Shown here in pieces: positions 42,457 through 53,600 of a stretch of DNA of 64,000 nucleotides. Where the stretch lies: NCBI GenBank assembly GCA_037013685.1, contig CM072894.1:14209449-14273448 (forward strand), in the 5' to 3' direction. The stretch's first letter is position 1. The number at the start of each line of letters is the position of its first letter. Source of the stretch: Acridotheres tristis (lineage: Eukaryota; Chordata; Aves; Passeriformes; Sturnidae). A model generated the notes under the pieces. That model had not been told where the DNA came from. It did not search any database and worked only from the letters and a program-made list of their open reading frames with translations. The position numbers were made by a program, and so were the translations under genes.

Positions 42457-42535
42457 ACCAAATTCTGTTCTCAGTCTTGTCTGAGGCTTAACTAATGTCA
42501 CTGATGTCAGTGGAGTTGCTTTAAACCAATACACT
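42457..42535. repeat. Ancient palindromic amniote repeat remnant
   Basis: GACCAAATTCTGTTCTCAGT and CTGATGTCAGTGGAGTTGCT match the widely seen old amniote element with a symmetrical core around TCAATGGAGTTAC, remembered from reptile and bird genomes. Diverged and partial. Confidence 0.4.
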
Positions 42536-42643
42536 GTATTACACTTTAGATACTAGGAAATGCTAGTAAAAAGTAATTTACTTAATTCAAAATTCATTAA
42601 AAGATGGTAATTTGTGCTTGTATCTAAGGCATAAAGTATACTT

Positions 42644-42733
42644 TAATGTATAGCTAATGAATTAACAATAATTAACATTTAACAACTAACAACTAAATCA
42701 CTAATATTAATAATGTATAACTAATGAATTAAT
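42644..42733. repeat. AT-rich direct repeat
   Basis: A 22-23 nt unit (TAATGTATARCTAATGAATT) occurs at 42644-42666 and 42711-42733, spaced by 67 nt. Between and after them are further AATTAA-like units. Local AT-rich minisatellite. Confidence 0.75.
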
Positions 42734-42870
42734 CAACGAATTAATAAACAATTAAAATGAGGCAATAAAACTGAAAATGAATCAAACCTCCAGTGCTTTA
42801 GATAAAAATCTATTTATAGTTTCTTCCAATTTAATATTTGTTTTACAGAAAAATCTGTCAGAACCTCTAC

Positions 42871-42943
42871 AATCTCTCCAAATATGATACAAAGTCTCTT
42901 AATATAAGATACAATCTCTTGGCATAAGAAACAAAATCTCTTC
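42871..42943. repeat. Minisatellite of about 22-nt units
   Basis: Three to four units, each with TCTCTT then A-rich sequence ending TAAGATACAA or similar (TCTCTCCAAATATGATACAA, TCTCTTAATATAAGATACAA, TCTCTTGGCATAAGAAACAA). Confidence 0.7.
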
Positions 42944-45900
42944 AGGTTAATTCACTGTTGTTCTGAGCAAGGCCAAACCCCACAATCTTATTATTTGCTG
43001 TCTTGGTAAACAGATTAGATCCATATTCAGCTACGGTGTTACATATGTATGTGACAACTGCCGGCATATTGCTCTGCCAGGGGTTAAGAACATTTCTTTA
43101 CCAGTTAAACAATCTTTCCCAAAATAAACACATCTTTTCTGTTATCACAAGCTATAAAGCAGTTCAAGAGCCCTGAAATGATCTTTTCATTAGTTTGAGA
43201 TGCTTAAGGATCTCAGTACTGAAACATCCCCAATAAGCCTTATGAGACAGGAAGCAAATAAATCCTGCTCTCCCATTCCCTTAATGAGAATGCATAATAA
43301 AAATGTAAACTAATTCTCTTGACTGCCACTATCCTGTCTACTGAATGAAATCTCCCTTTTCCTCACCATATATTTATATAACTTTAAAGCTACAATATAT
43401 TTATGGCTGTTTGAGATTACTCAGCCAATGCCACAAGCTGGCACTAGTTTCTTAACTTCCCTCATTTTTTTTCCTTGGCCGAGGCAGACAAGATCACCCG
43501 CACTGTTAGCAAATCCATCCTCTTCAAGTCGATACTGTAATAACCTCACCAAAGTCCATCCTCCATCAACAAAGCAATCACAAAGCCCTTAGCTTGCAAT
43601 ATTTCCTTGTTGAAGGTATACTTCAGTAAATTTGAATTATCTATTTGATTATAAACATTTATGGGTTTTTAAGCTCAAATTAATATTAAATATACTTAAA
43701 CTGTGCTTTCCTTCCTGTCTCTGTAAATGTCTCCTTTTCTTCTTAATGCAAACGAATACAGACAGTACTTCTCCCCACAACATTTGTTAGCAGCTGGGTG
43801 GACACTTCTGTCCCCTGTTCCACCATCACAGAGGTCCTTGCCCTTTTCCTGCATCTCCAGGTTCTCTGCAGGGAAGTAAGAGTTCAGGCAAGCAACATTT
43901 TGCCTGTCCAACAACAAAAAGAAGAGAGTGAAGAATATGGATATTTCAGCTCATTTTTATGCCAGACCTAGAAGCCAAACAAGGATTCCAGCAGGACCTC
44001 TGGACAATGTGAAAAGCTGCAAAAAACAAAAAAACCCTGAAGCCTCCAACTAAAAGCCAGGGTTTATAAGAGAGATTCCAGAAACCCTGGGATGATGCAG
44101 AAAAGCAAGTTGTCTAGAGAATGGGTCAGGAAAGAGCTGAAACACGGGGCATTCTCACATGTGGCCAGTAACTGCAGAGCAGAGCCATGCCACCCACACC
44201 AGCCTTTTACCACTGCCTGGTCTAAAGGAGGATCACAAGATGTATTTCAAGGCAGAGGCACCACGGTGGAAGCTGCCAGGAAGAACATGAAGCGGATGAG
44301 ACTGTTGGAGAGATGGGCTGCCTTTCACCACACAGTGCTGGAAGCAAAAGCAGGTTCCTTTGGTCCCGATCAGCCATTTAAATTGCTGTCAAGCCTTCTG
44401 CTAGGGAAGCGTTTCCCCAGGCTCACTCCGGAGGGCACACACCTTGCCAAGGGCCAAACAGGGAGAAGGCTGCCAATCTGCTCTTCCCCTCTGCTGTAGA
44501 CTGCTGCTCCTTGCAGCATTGCCAGCATGTGAAAAAAAGCGCTAGGGGCTCAGCTACTCAGGGACACAGAGGACACAGCTGGACAAACCCATCTTTTAGG
44601 TGTGCTTCCCCACACTGTTCTTGGGTGCTCTCCCTCCTACTGCCTCACATTTGCCAAATAACAGGTTCAGAGTGGACTGGCAGGCACCCAAGCTTGTTCC
44701 TGGCTCTCACAGGTAACCACTCACTGCCAAAAGTACTTTCCCTGGAAACAATGATCCTCCCCCTCCTTGTCGCACTTCTAACAGGGCGAGAGTTTCCCCA
44801 GACACAGCACAGGCTTCCAGGCAGAAAAGGTGCTTGGGAGCCAGCTCCATGAACATCAAGGGAAAGCAGGAACTGAACACCACTACCCCTTTGTGTGTTT
44901 GTGCAATAGAATTAGAACACTTAGGAGACAGCCTCTGACTTATTTGTTTACTATAAGGGGCCTAATGCATAATTAGGCAGAGGGTCCTGCCCTTCAAAGT
45001 CCCTCTTCTTTCAGCCTGTGCTCTAACCTTTAGATGAAAAACAAACTGAAGAAGGGAACTGAGCATGTTTTGCCCATGTAATATAAGCAGGTCTGGTGGC
45101 ATGCTGATACTTCCCAGTCTCCAAGGAGAGGACAGCAGCTGTCTTGCTGCTTCAACCTCCTGCTCCTGAGTTGATTCACACAGTGTCTGAAAAAATAAAG
45201 TTACAACACAGTGGGTCCGTCATTACACCATTCTACACTCAAAATGTCCTGCACCAGCCTCTCTGTACCTGCATGAATTGAGTGTTTCCTCCTGAAAAGC
45301 TCCAGTTGAACCTTTTGTTTCAAGTAATGCTTTTTTTTTAGTTGAAAAAAAAAGCATTTTTTGAGGAAAAAAATTTTACTCGAGTATTGATGTTTTCTTG
45401 GAGCACCGGAAGATTCTGGGAAGAGCTCCTTCTGAGAAACACTCTGCCAGTCTTCCTGCTCCAGGATGCTCCTGTTGTCTTTTCCACACAAGTGAGAGTG
45501 TGGAGGGGGTCTCTCTCAGGGGCACTGCTGCTCACACAGCTCCTTGCAGGATCCAGTGACAGTTCTGTACTGAAGGGCAGCCTTCAAGATGAAGTTAGGC
45601 CAGCTGGTGTTCCCTTACAGTATTCATGCCTCTGTGGAGATGTGCCTTTTGGCACTCTCTCAGGCCTGGCAGCTCACCTGTGCCTCACGCTCCTCGCCTT
45701 CCTCTCAGCAGCACAGGAAGGGCAGCTCAGTGCAGCACTGCCTCAGCCCTGCTCCTAATGCTGGCAGCCACACCACCCAGCTCACAGGGAGAGCAGCTCC
45801 CAGAGGAAGCAGGAAATCAAGACAGACCCCCTGCTAGATACCCAGTGCCTGCAAGTCTCGTCTATGTTTTTCAAATACTCACAAGACTCCATGTGGTGCT

Positions 45901-48182
45901 CGCTGGCACCACAGTGACCCTCAAGGCAGCCCTGCCTGCACAAGGGCTGAGGCCTTTCTCAGCTCCCAGCTTCTGGCACTTAACATAACTTTCTTCCATG
46001 TTCACACAACAGACCCAACAAAACTCATCCAAACTGTTTAGATCTGAAAAAACAACTGGGATGAAATCGCCGATAATCATAAAGGTGTGTTTCAGGTGCT
46101 GAGGACATGCCAAAGTGGTTTTTTATTATTGCAGCTGATTCAAAGCAAACAGAGAAATTCCCATGTCTGGCACTGAGGCAAGACATCAGATCTGCTTTAT
46201 ATGATTTCCTACAATGCTGACTTTACATGGGGAAGCTCAGCCCTGTGCAGAGGAAGACAACTTCTGCAGCAATGGCAGCCATGTGTAACACAGATCCTCA
46301 AGTCTGCTCCTCACAACCAGTAAAAACTACATTTGCTTCCATTTGGCATTTTTCTCACCTTCCTAGAAATGCCGTGGTTAAACAGTTGGGTTTTCTTCCA
46401 AAAAGTTGTGATTTAAAATAAACACACACAGTTTCTTCAAGAAATGAGAACTTAATCCTGATTTCAGTGATCACACAACTGCTAGAGGAACAGCACTTCA
46501 GCACCCAAGCCTGGCAGACAGACACACAGAACAGTGGCAGCTGGGCAGCCACCTCCAGACACTGCCCATTCCTGCCTGGTGTCTGAAAGGGACTGATGAT
46601 CTGGGGTGAGACATCCTAATTCTCATCTCCTCCCACCACCACAGATATGCAGACATTGCCTATTCAAACACAGGAGCTGCAAAGGAAGAGTGAATGAGGA
46701 GGATCTGCAGCAGCAGGGTTATAGCAGAGGGCAGCTCAGAACGACACTGACTCCTCATCTGACTTTTTATTCCACTACTCATCCAGATTACAGCCCAAAG
46801 CATTCACAGTGTACTGTGAATTTGAACTCCTTTCGGGTCATTTCCCGTTTATGTGCACTGCTAATGAATTCAACATCTGCAAATCAGGGAGGGGATAATG
46901 AGGTTTGAGATCTATGGCTGCTTCATCTGGCCTACACCTGCATTTCTGCCATATGTGCAAAGTGCATCCAGATCAGACTCTCTTCACTGTAGACAGGGAC
47001 CACAGGAATTGCCTGCATCGTGTGGAAAATCTCCTTAATTGACTTCTACCAGGGACAAAGTTCCTCTGTAAGACACTTTGAAAGGGGTATGTGCTACCTC
47101 CCTGAGCAGAGCAGCATCCTGTGCTCTGTTTCCTAATTATGTCTGACTTGGAGGACATCAAGACAAGCTATCCAGATCTCTTTTTCAACCAAGCAGGAGA
47201 ACCATTAGCTATTGCAGATAAACTCTTCAGTGCAAAAACTGTCCTTCTGGACATGTCTTTGCTAGCATTAGCACAACAGGGCCTCTGAGAAGTGTCCCAA
47301 GTAAGAAACCAAAAGGAAGTATTCGTAGTGTTGAAGAGGCCTGTACAAACAGACAGTGCAAATGAACAAGAGCCCATGATGCCTTTCAACCCTCTTACTT
47401 ACTGGGTAGTGCTAGGGTTTGCCCATCCTTCTCCCACATGTGAGCCCAGAGCCATTCCTGCCCTGAGCATCACACCCTTCAGCACTTACTGATGACAAAA
47501 GAAGGTGCAGTTTACACTTACTTTTACAGCTCCATTAAAAGGTGACCTGCAAATAAAAAAAAAATCAAGCACATTTAGTATTATGTGCTGAATGCGCCCA
47601 AATAAACAGGATTAAATGAGCATTCAGCCCTCATGTAAAATTTAGGTGAAAAGACTGGCACTGAATGTGTACTTTGATTTTATGCTCATGAAACAGAGTC
47701 CTTCCAAATAGCAATGCTCTGAGCAATTCCTCAAAACTACTGGCTCCACATTTCTGCCTCTCCCTCCTTGCCAACAGCACACTGGGATGGAGGTGTGGCA
47801 GAAATATTATCCCTCTGAATGGCGTATTTCTGAAACTGCAACAAGAAAGCTGACAAAGCAGGGGGACAGCAGGCAGGCCCCAGTTCCCCTGCTTTCTCCC
47901 TCCTCACCCTGCTCAGGCACCAAAGCCTATGCTTTCCAAATGCACTGACCTGACACTGGGCTACACCCCGTGTGGAGGCACTGGGGGATCAGACATATTT
48001 GAAGATGAGGTCTGGTACGAATTTTAGCACAGCTACAGGCAGAGCTTTTCCCTGTAAAATAATGAACACGATAGCTATTTCCCACTGGAGTTGCCACGCT
48101 GGTTTCCCCTCGTCTTTTTGTGTTTGGCCCTGCTTAACTGTCTCCCCTCTCTCTCGGACCCAGCTCAGCAAAGGTTTTCTGC

Positions 48183-48250
48183 AAGTGCTTAAAACCCAGT
48201 GACTTCAATGGGAGACAAGCACGTGCTTCAGTACTTTACTGGCTGAGGTG
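48183..48250. repeat. Ancient palindromic amniote repeat remnant
   Basis: AAGTGCTTAAAACCCAGTGA, CTTCAATGGGAGACAAGCAC and GTGCTTCAGTACTTTACTGG fit the old amniote repeat with TTCAATGGGA and AAGCACGTGCTTAAGTGCTT blocks. Confidence 0.5.
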
Positions 48251-49899
48251 TTCAAATGAACGTATACCTTTCCCACCAGTGCTCTCTTGTACCCAATTTT
48301 GTACCTTTATTATCAATTACCTGGTGTAAAGTGATGAAAAATTAGCCCATAAGTGACTTGATCACTTCATAGCTATTCACACTATTCTGATTTAAAAACA
48401 TATGGATACGTAAAGAAGATTAAGGATTTTCCTGTCCTGGTATTCTTACACCACTTCCTGGCACACACGTGAGGAGCTGTTGAGCATTGTGCTGCAGCTC
48501 TCAAACACCCTTGCTCTCTCCCCAGATCTTATCTGCCATTTCTCTGAAGTGAGGCTTCGCAAAGAGCTACCTTAACCTACAGAATACACTTCACAGGTTT
48601 CCAGAAAGTTGTTCAAATAAGGTCTAGCACCTAATTTTAAATCTCTTCTATAAACAGAAGCTTTGGTGACCAACTTTCATCAAAATGCAGTCTGGTACAT
48701 GCTTACTGTTTGTTGGTTTCTTTAACTTGGCTTTTTTATTCTTTATTCTTTGGCGAAATGTGATACTGCTTTATAGGTGTCCAAACTGTTAGTGTAAACC
48801 CTCAACATTATCCTACAATTAAGATTCTACCATAAAGTCTTTAAAAATAGTAATAAAAGTGTTAAAACAACCAGAAGTGTGCACACTCTCTACACCTAAA
48901 TATATAATTACAAGCAAACTGACTGACATTATCTAGAAATCTTACTGAAACTAAGAAACAAATGAGTTATACCAATTCCTATCAACAATAATTATTTAAT
49001 TTTTAGTAGACTGATAAAGACATCTGTAATGGGTTAAGAAAGAATTTTAAAATAACCATCATGTCAAGAAGGAGATCTTTTAACTTAAAAGTACTAGTGA
49101 ACTAAGAAAAGGGAGTAGGTTATGCCAAATTCTCACGGTTTAAAGAGGCAGATGATGGAGCTGAACTGAAAGCACTGAACAAAAGCTGCTTGGTTCATCA
49201 TTTCTCCTTACCATCCTCCCTGAATAAATCCACCTACGTGATGTCTTTTTGCTTTCAGCTAAATACACTACTCATATGAAAGGCAGGTTTCCTCCAGCCC
49301 TGCCTGGGAAAAAGCACACCAGAAAACAGTGCAGGCACAGCAGTGTCATGTTAGTGCTGCTGCCAGAGCATGACTGACCATTGACAAAATAGAGGAAACC
49401 AGCCAGGGAGAAAAAAATGTGGCATGGTGCGTAAACCACAAAATAAACGCCCCAAACAACACTTTTGTTTTATTTCATGTTGTCTGTAATAACAGTGGAC
49501 ATCATACTTTAGAAAAACATGCCATACCAGGAGCTTTCTACAAAGTTTCTGTTGCCTGTCTGCTCTGGCATCCTCCAAGCAGTCCTTCTGCTAGTATTAA
49601 AGCATAGCATTAAAAAAGGCTAATTGTGTACAGAGAGAACCATGCATGAAACAACAACACAAGCTCTGGCTGAGCCTTGGTCCCTCAGCACACGACTTCA
49701 AGGAGTGTTCAAGTAAGCCAAGGAAGAGCAGAACCACAGCACACTCACTACTTGCTTAAGAGCTGCAATAGGCAGAAGTAACACTTCAGCACAACATCGT
49801 CTCTTGAACAATTACAAGCATGACTGAAAAGGAAAAAAAACCACCTAAGACATACACAGTGAAAGATTTAAATGTTTTAATTACTCTACAGATTTACAT

Positions 49900-50700
49900 T
49901 TATTTCATCTATTTTCAGACTCTCAGCTGTTAGACTACTAGGCAACGCCATCTAGTGATACTAGCCAAAAAAAGTCACGCTCCATTCTTTGTAGAAAAGA
50001 ACCACTCTTGAAAAGGCTGACGATTGCAAAGTTTGTTTTTGTGGAACCACAGTATCAAGAGGTGCAAATATTTCATTACCCATGAGCAGTTTCAAACCGG
50101 CAGCATTAATATAGCAAAAAGGCCTGAGCTATTTTAGTTATCCTGAAGTACTTTACAGAACTGACAATACAGAAAATGAGCTGGGTTAATCACATCACGA
50201 GTTAAAAATGCACACAGTGTGTAGTGTTGATACGATATCGGGAAACAATGCGAAGTCCAATAAATGACCTCCGGATTTGGAAAGACCTAGAGATATTATT
50301 TGTACGATAAAATAATTTACCTAATTTTTGAAGATTTCTGTTTGTGTGTGTAAAATACCTGCTTGGAAAATGTTACCCTAGTGTTACAATTTAAAGGAAA
50401 ACGAAACCCCTGTGCGGGTTTAAACTTTCTTTTCTGTGAGGTGGAACCAGTCATTCATGTGCTGGTGATAGCTGTGAGCTGCAATTAGCTTCTGGTGGAA
50501 ACCGCCAGCAGATGAAACTAAAAGTTTAAGTCAATTGGCTCTGCTTCCTCCTTACAAGAAAATTGGCATTTCAGGGCTGCATTCCAGCGTGATGGATCTT
50601 AGAAACCAAAGCTAATTTGACAAGAAAGGGAAGTGTCCCCTTTCCTGGTCTGCTTTAACCCTGAAATTGCTGCATGTTCCTGCCAAGGATGTATAATTTT
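49900..50700. promoter_or_regulatory. Putative intronic enhancer island
   Basis: Repeat-free block in the large UBE2E3 intron. CpGs are unusually frequent for intron DNA (GATACGATATCGGG, ATGACCTCCGG, GTGCGGG). RUNX-like GGAACCACA (near 50043) and OTX-like GGTTAATC sites are present. It begins at a CTCF-like motif. There is no ORF. Confidence 0.4.
49943..49958 (-). promoter_or_regulatory. CTCF-like motif at the edge of an intronic island
   Basis: Minus strand TCACTAGATGGCGTTG, very close to the common CTCF form CCACTAGATGGCGCTG. It lies at the left border of the probable regulatory block 49900-50700. Confidence 0.5.
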
Positions 50701-52999
50701 TTCATTTTCTTTTGTTGTTCTTTTTTTTTTTTAATCCCCAAAGAAAGTAGTTATGATTAAACAAGAAATACTCCACTGAAGAAAGGCCAGTGTTTAGTCT
50801 CAGTTATTGAAATCATAGCTGTAGAGACAGGAGAGGGAGAAGATGCAAAAAGTCAGAAATGGTGAACGAAGGCAGCACGTGAAACAAGACTTGGAATAGG
50901 AAGCACAGCAAGCTTAGGGACATGAAAAGCCAAGCAAAACCCGGAAGCACCAGAACTGCAGCTGAGTACACACTCAGTCTGAATCATTGGCCTGTGACAG
51001 TTCCACACTCCGACTGTACCACACTGAACCTTTCAATGGTTCCACAGCAAATGCAGCATGGCTATTTGCTCTCACCCTGCTTCCCACCAGTTTCCTGCAT
51101 TTGACTAACATTTCATAATTTCAACATTCAGGCTTTAACAGCCTGTAGTGGTGTATGGGCTGTGCATTCTTGTGACCTGTCCTGATCATGTTCTCCTTCA
51201 TATCCGCTGTTGACTAGATAGTGAATGTTCAGCCGTGACAGGTAATGGGCATCATTGCTTTGCCAGCTGGGCTTCGTACAAGCCTTGCTGGGAGTTAACT
51301 TCCTTGTATCTAACTCCCAGGGATATTTGAAGACTTCAAATAGTAGAGAAACTTCACTTCCCCAAAGCCACCATTAGTTTGCAATGACCACATCTAACAC
51401 ATAAGTGTTTTTCAATGAGAGGGTATTTATTCACTGAGTGTTGGACTTCTCTTCAGAAATAACAACTTCTTAACAAATCAAATAAACGTCCACACCTCCA
51501 TGTCAATGGCACACATGCACACCTGCCTTATCAAACCAGGCAGCATGAAGGGAGGAAGGGTTTCTGCAGGCTGCCTTTCAGCACCCACTTTATCTGTATA
51601 CTACAAAACTTAGCTGATGATGTCTTCAGACTCACCAGAAAGTAAAGTGATTTGAGATACGTACGAAACTCACATGCAAAACATACTAAATACAGCACTT
51701 ACACAAAAGCTTAATGGAACAATGAGGAGTTTTTGTCAAGCAGAAACTCGAGCAAAGTGGTCTTTTTTGACACTGGATAGACTGGTCACATTGTAAACTA
51801 CTGGAATTATGAAGATCTTTCTAACAAAAAAAAAATGATACTAGTGACTATTTTGATGCATTTCCTGAAAAGACAGGCAGTGACAGCACAGCAAAACTGC
51901 CACAACCACTCTCACTCCAGCTGCCCCATTTATGTACAACTCTCTCCTAACTATCTTTGAATACTCACTTTATAACAGGTCAGCTTCTCGAAAAGATATG
52001 CTAAAAGGGAGTTATTTACCACAATTTTTCTAGCAGATTAACCAGAAAAAACGTATGTGCACATGCGTGAGTATATTATCTTCACAAGAGTATTGGATTT
52101 TTCACAAGGTTTAAGAGCACTCTATATAATTTTAGTTCCTTTAAAAGAAGTCCATTTTAATATCAAACCTCTTCCAGTATGCTAGATGGCTATAGCTTAG
52201 ATCCTTTCCCCTCCAATTAAGAATAAAAAAATCCTGTTGATCTAATCCTGCCTACAGGAGAACTTGTTCTTTCTCCTGTTTTTTTAAAGCTAATCCTTAC
52301 TACTTAATTATAAATTTAGTGTTTTGCACAAAAATGGGATCTTTTTTAAGCGCTCTTCTGTTCTATCTTCCTCTGAACTGCAAAGCTGTTTACCAAGTCT
52401 TTCTTGTTATTCTTCCTATTAAACAAGCAATAGAACAAACCCTGATTTCCTCTTAAAGCAGTGGAAAAGCACAGTTTCTGCCAAAAAATCTACATAGCCA
52501 AGATTGTTAGCTAATGTACCTTCATGGCTCTTAAGGCTAAAGCAGTATGCACCACATAGGAATCCATCCAGGAGCTGAAACTCTCAAGGAAAAAGCTCTT
52601 CAGAGGAAAATGAGCAAGCAGGTAAAACTGGACTCATCCCTAGCCCAAGGATTCCCTGCACACTTAAGTGCTGTGGAGTGCTCACCTCCCATATCGTGGT
52701 TTCACACTGGGAGGCTCCATCCCCCTGGTGAGATGTGGTGGCAGGACACAGAGCCAGCCCTGCCTTAGGTCCTTCCGTATGGAGAGCAGGTGGTTGCCAA
52801 ACAAATGAGCTGTGTACAGCACCTGCACCATTCTCTGCCTCTCTGAGACACCATTCATGCAAACTCCAACATCATCTTCACCCAAAGTATCCATTTGGGC
52901 AGAAATATTGCTCACAGGCTTTGCTATCCCTTTTGAGATCTCAGCTCAGTTTCTGTATGCTTCCTCTTTTCTAAAGCAGAACAAAGAGAATGTTTGGCT

Positions 53000-53600
53000 T
53001 TAAAAATGTCTTGGAAACTACAAATGAAAAACTGCATGACAAGTGTACAGCTTTAATTACATCTCTCAAGGGGATGAGATAGCATTTCTGTATCCCCATC
53101 TTGTCTTCTCTCTGCCCTGGAAATTCGTAACATGATCCAAGGTACAAATGTTCGTATTTGTAGGGGGAAAAATGACCGACATTACATTCCTAGCAGATCA
53201 TGTAAATAACAGGATGTAAAGTCTCACAGAATTAGTTTACATTTGAAACATTTTCAAAATATTGTTTTAGCTGGGTATAATAGACCACCATAAGATGTGA
53301 CACACAGCAAACACAGGGCTGCAATTAAACAGCTGGCAAACAGCCAGAAAGAGATAAAGGCCCAGGCTGTCACTTGCTAGACAATATATATGGCTATTTT
53401 GGCAGCCAAAATGAATGTGATAATTGAGCCATGACACATTAAAAAGGCACACAATTTCCAAGGAAAGAGTTCCTGAGCACTAAACGGGGAGCATCTATAA
53501 TGTGCTTACAGCAAACCGCAGTTTATGAGTAATAAGAAGACCGGACCGATGACAATTCAGCGATGCCAAGCCAACCTTGGCTCATGCACTGCACCACTGG
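53000..53600. promoter_or_regulatory. Putative intronic conserved element
   Basis: Unique sequence with CpGs retained (AAGACCGGACCGATGAC) and a perfect palindromic NFI half-site pair at 53397-53411. There is no coding potential. Confidence 0.35.
53397..53411. repeat. Perfect short palindrome, NFI-like
   Basis: TTTTGGC-A-GCCAAAA, 7-bp arms with a one-base spacer. It contains TTGGC/GCCAA half sites, though at closer spacing than the classical NFI dimer site. Confidence 0.6.

Noticed and set aside
44092..44852. Two successive ORFs of 135 and 113 codons
   Set aside because: The GC-richer patch is open by composition. No domain or homologue is recognised and no splice structure supports them.
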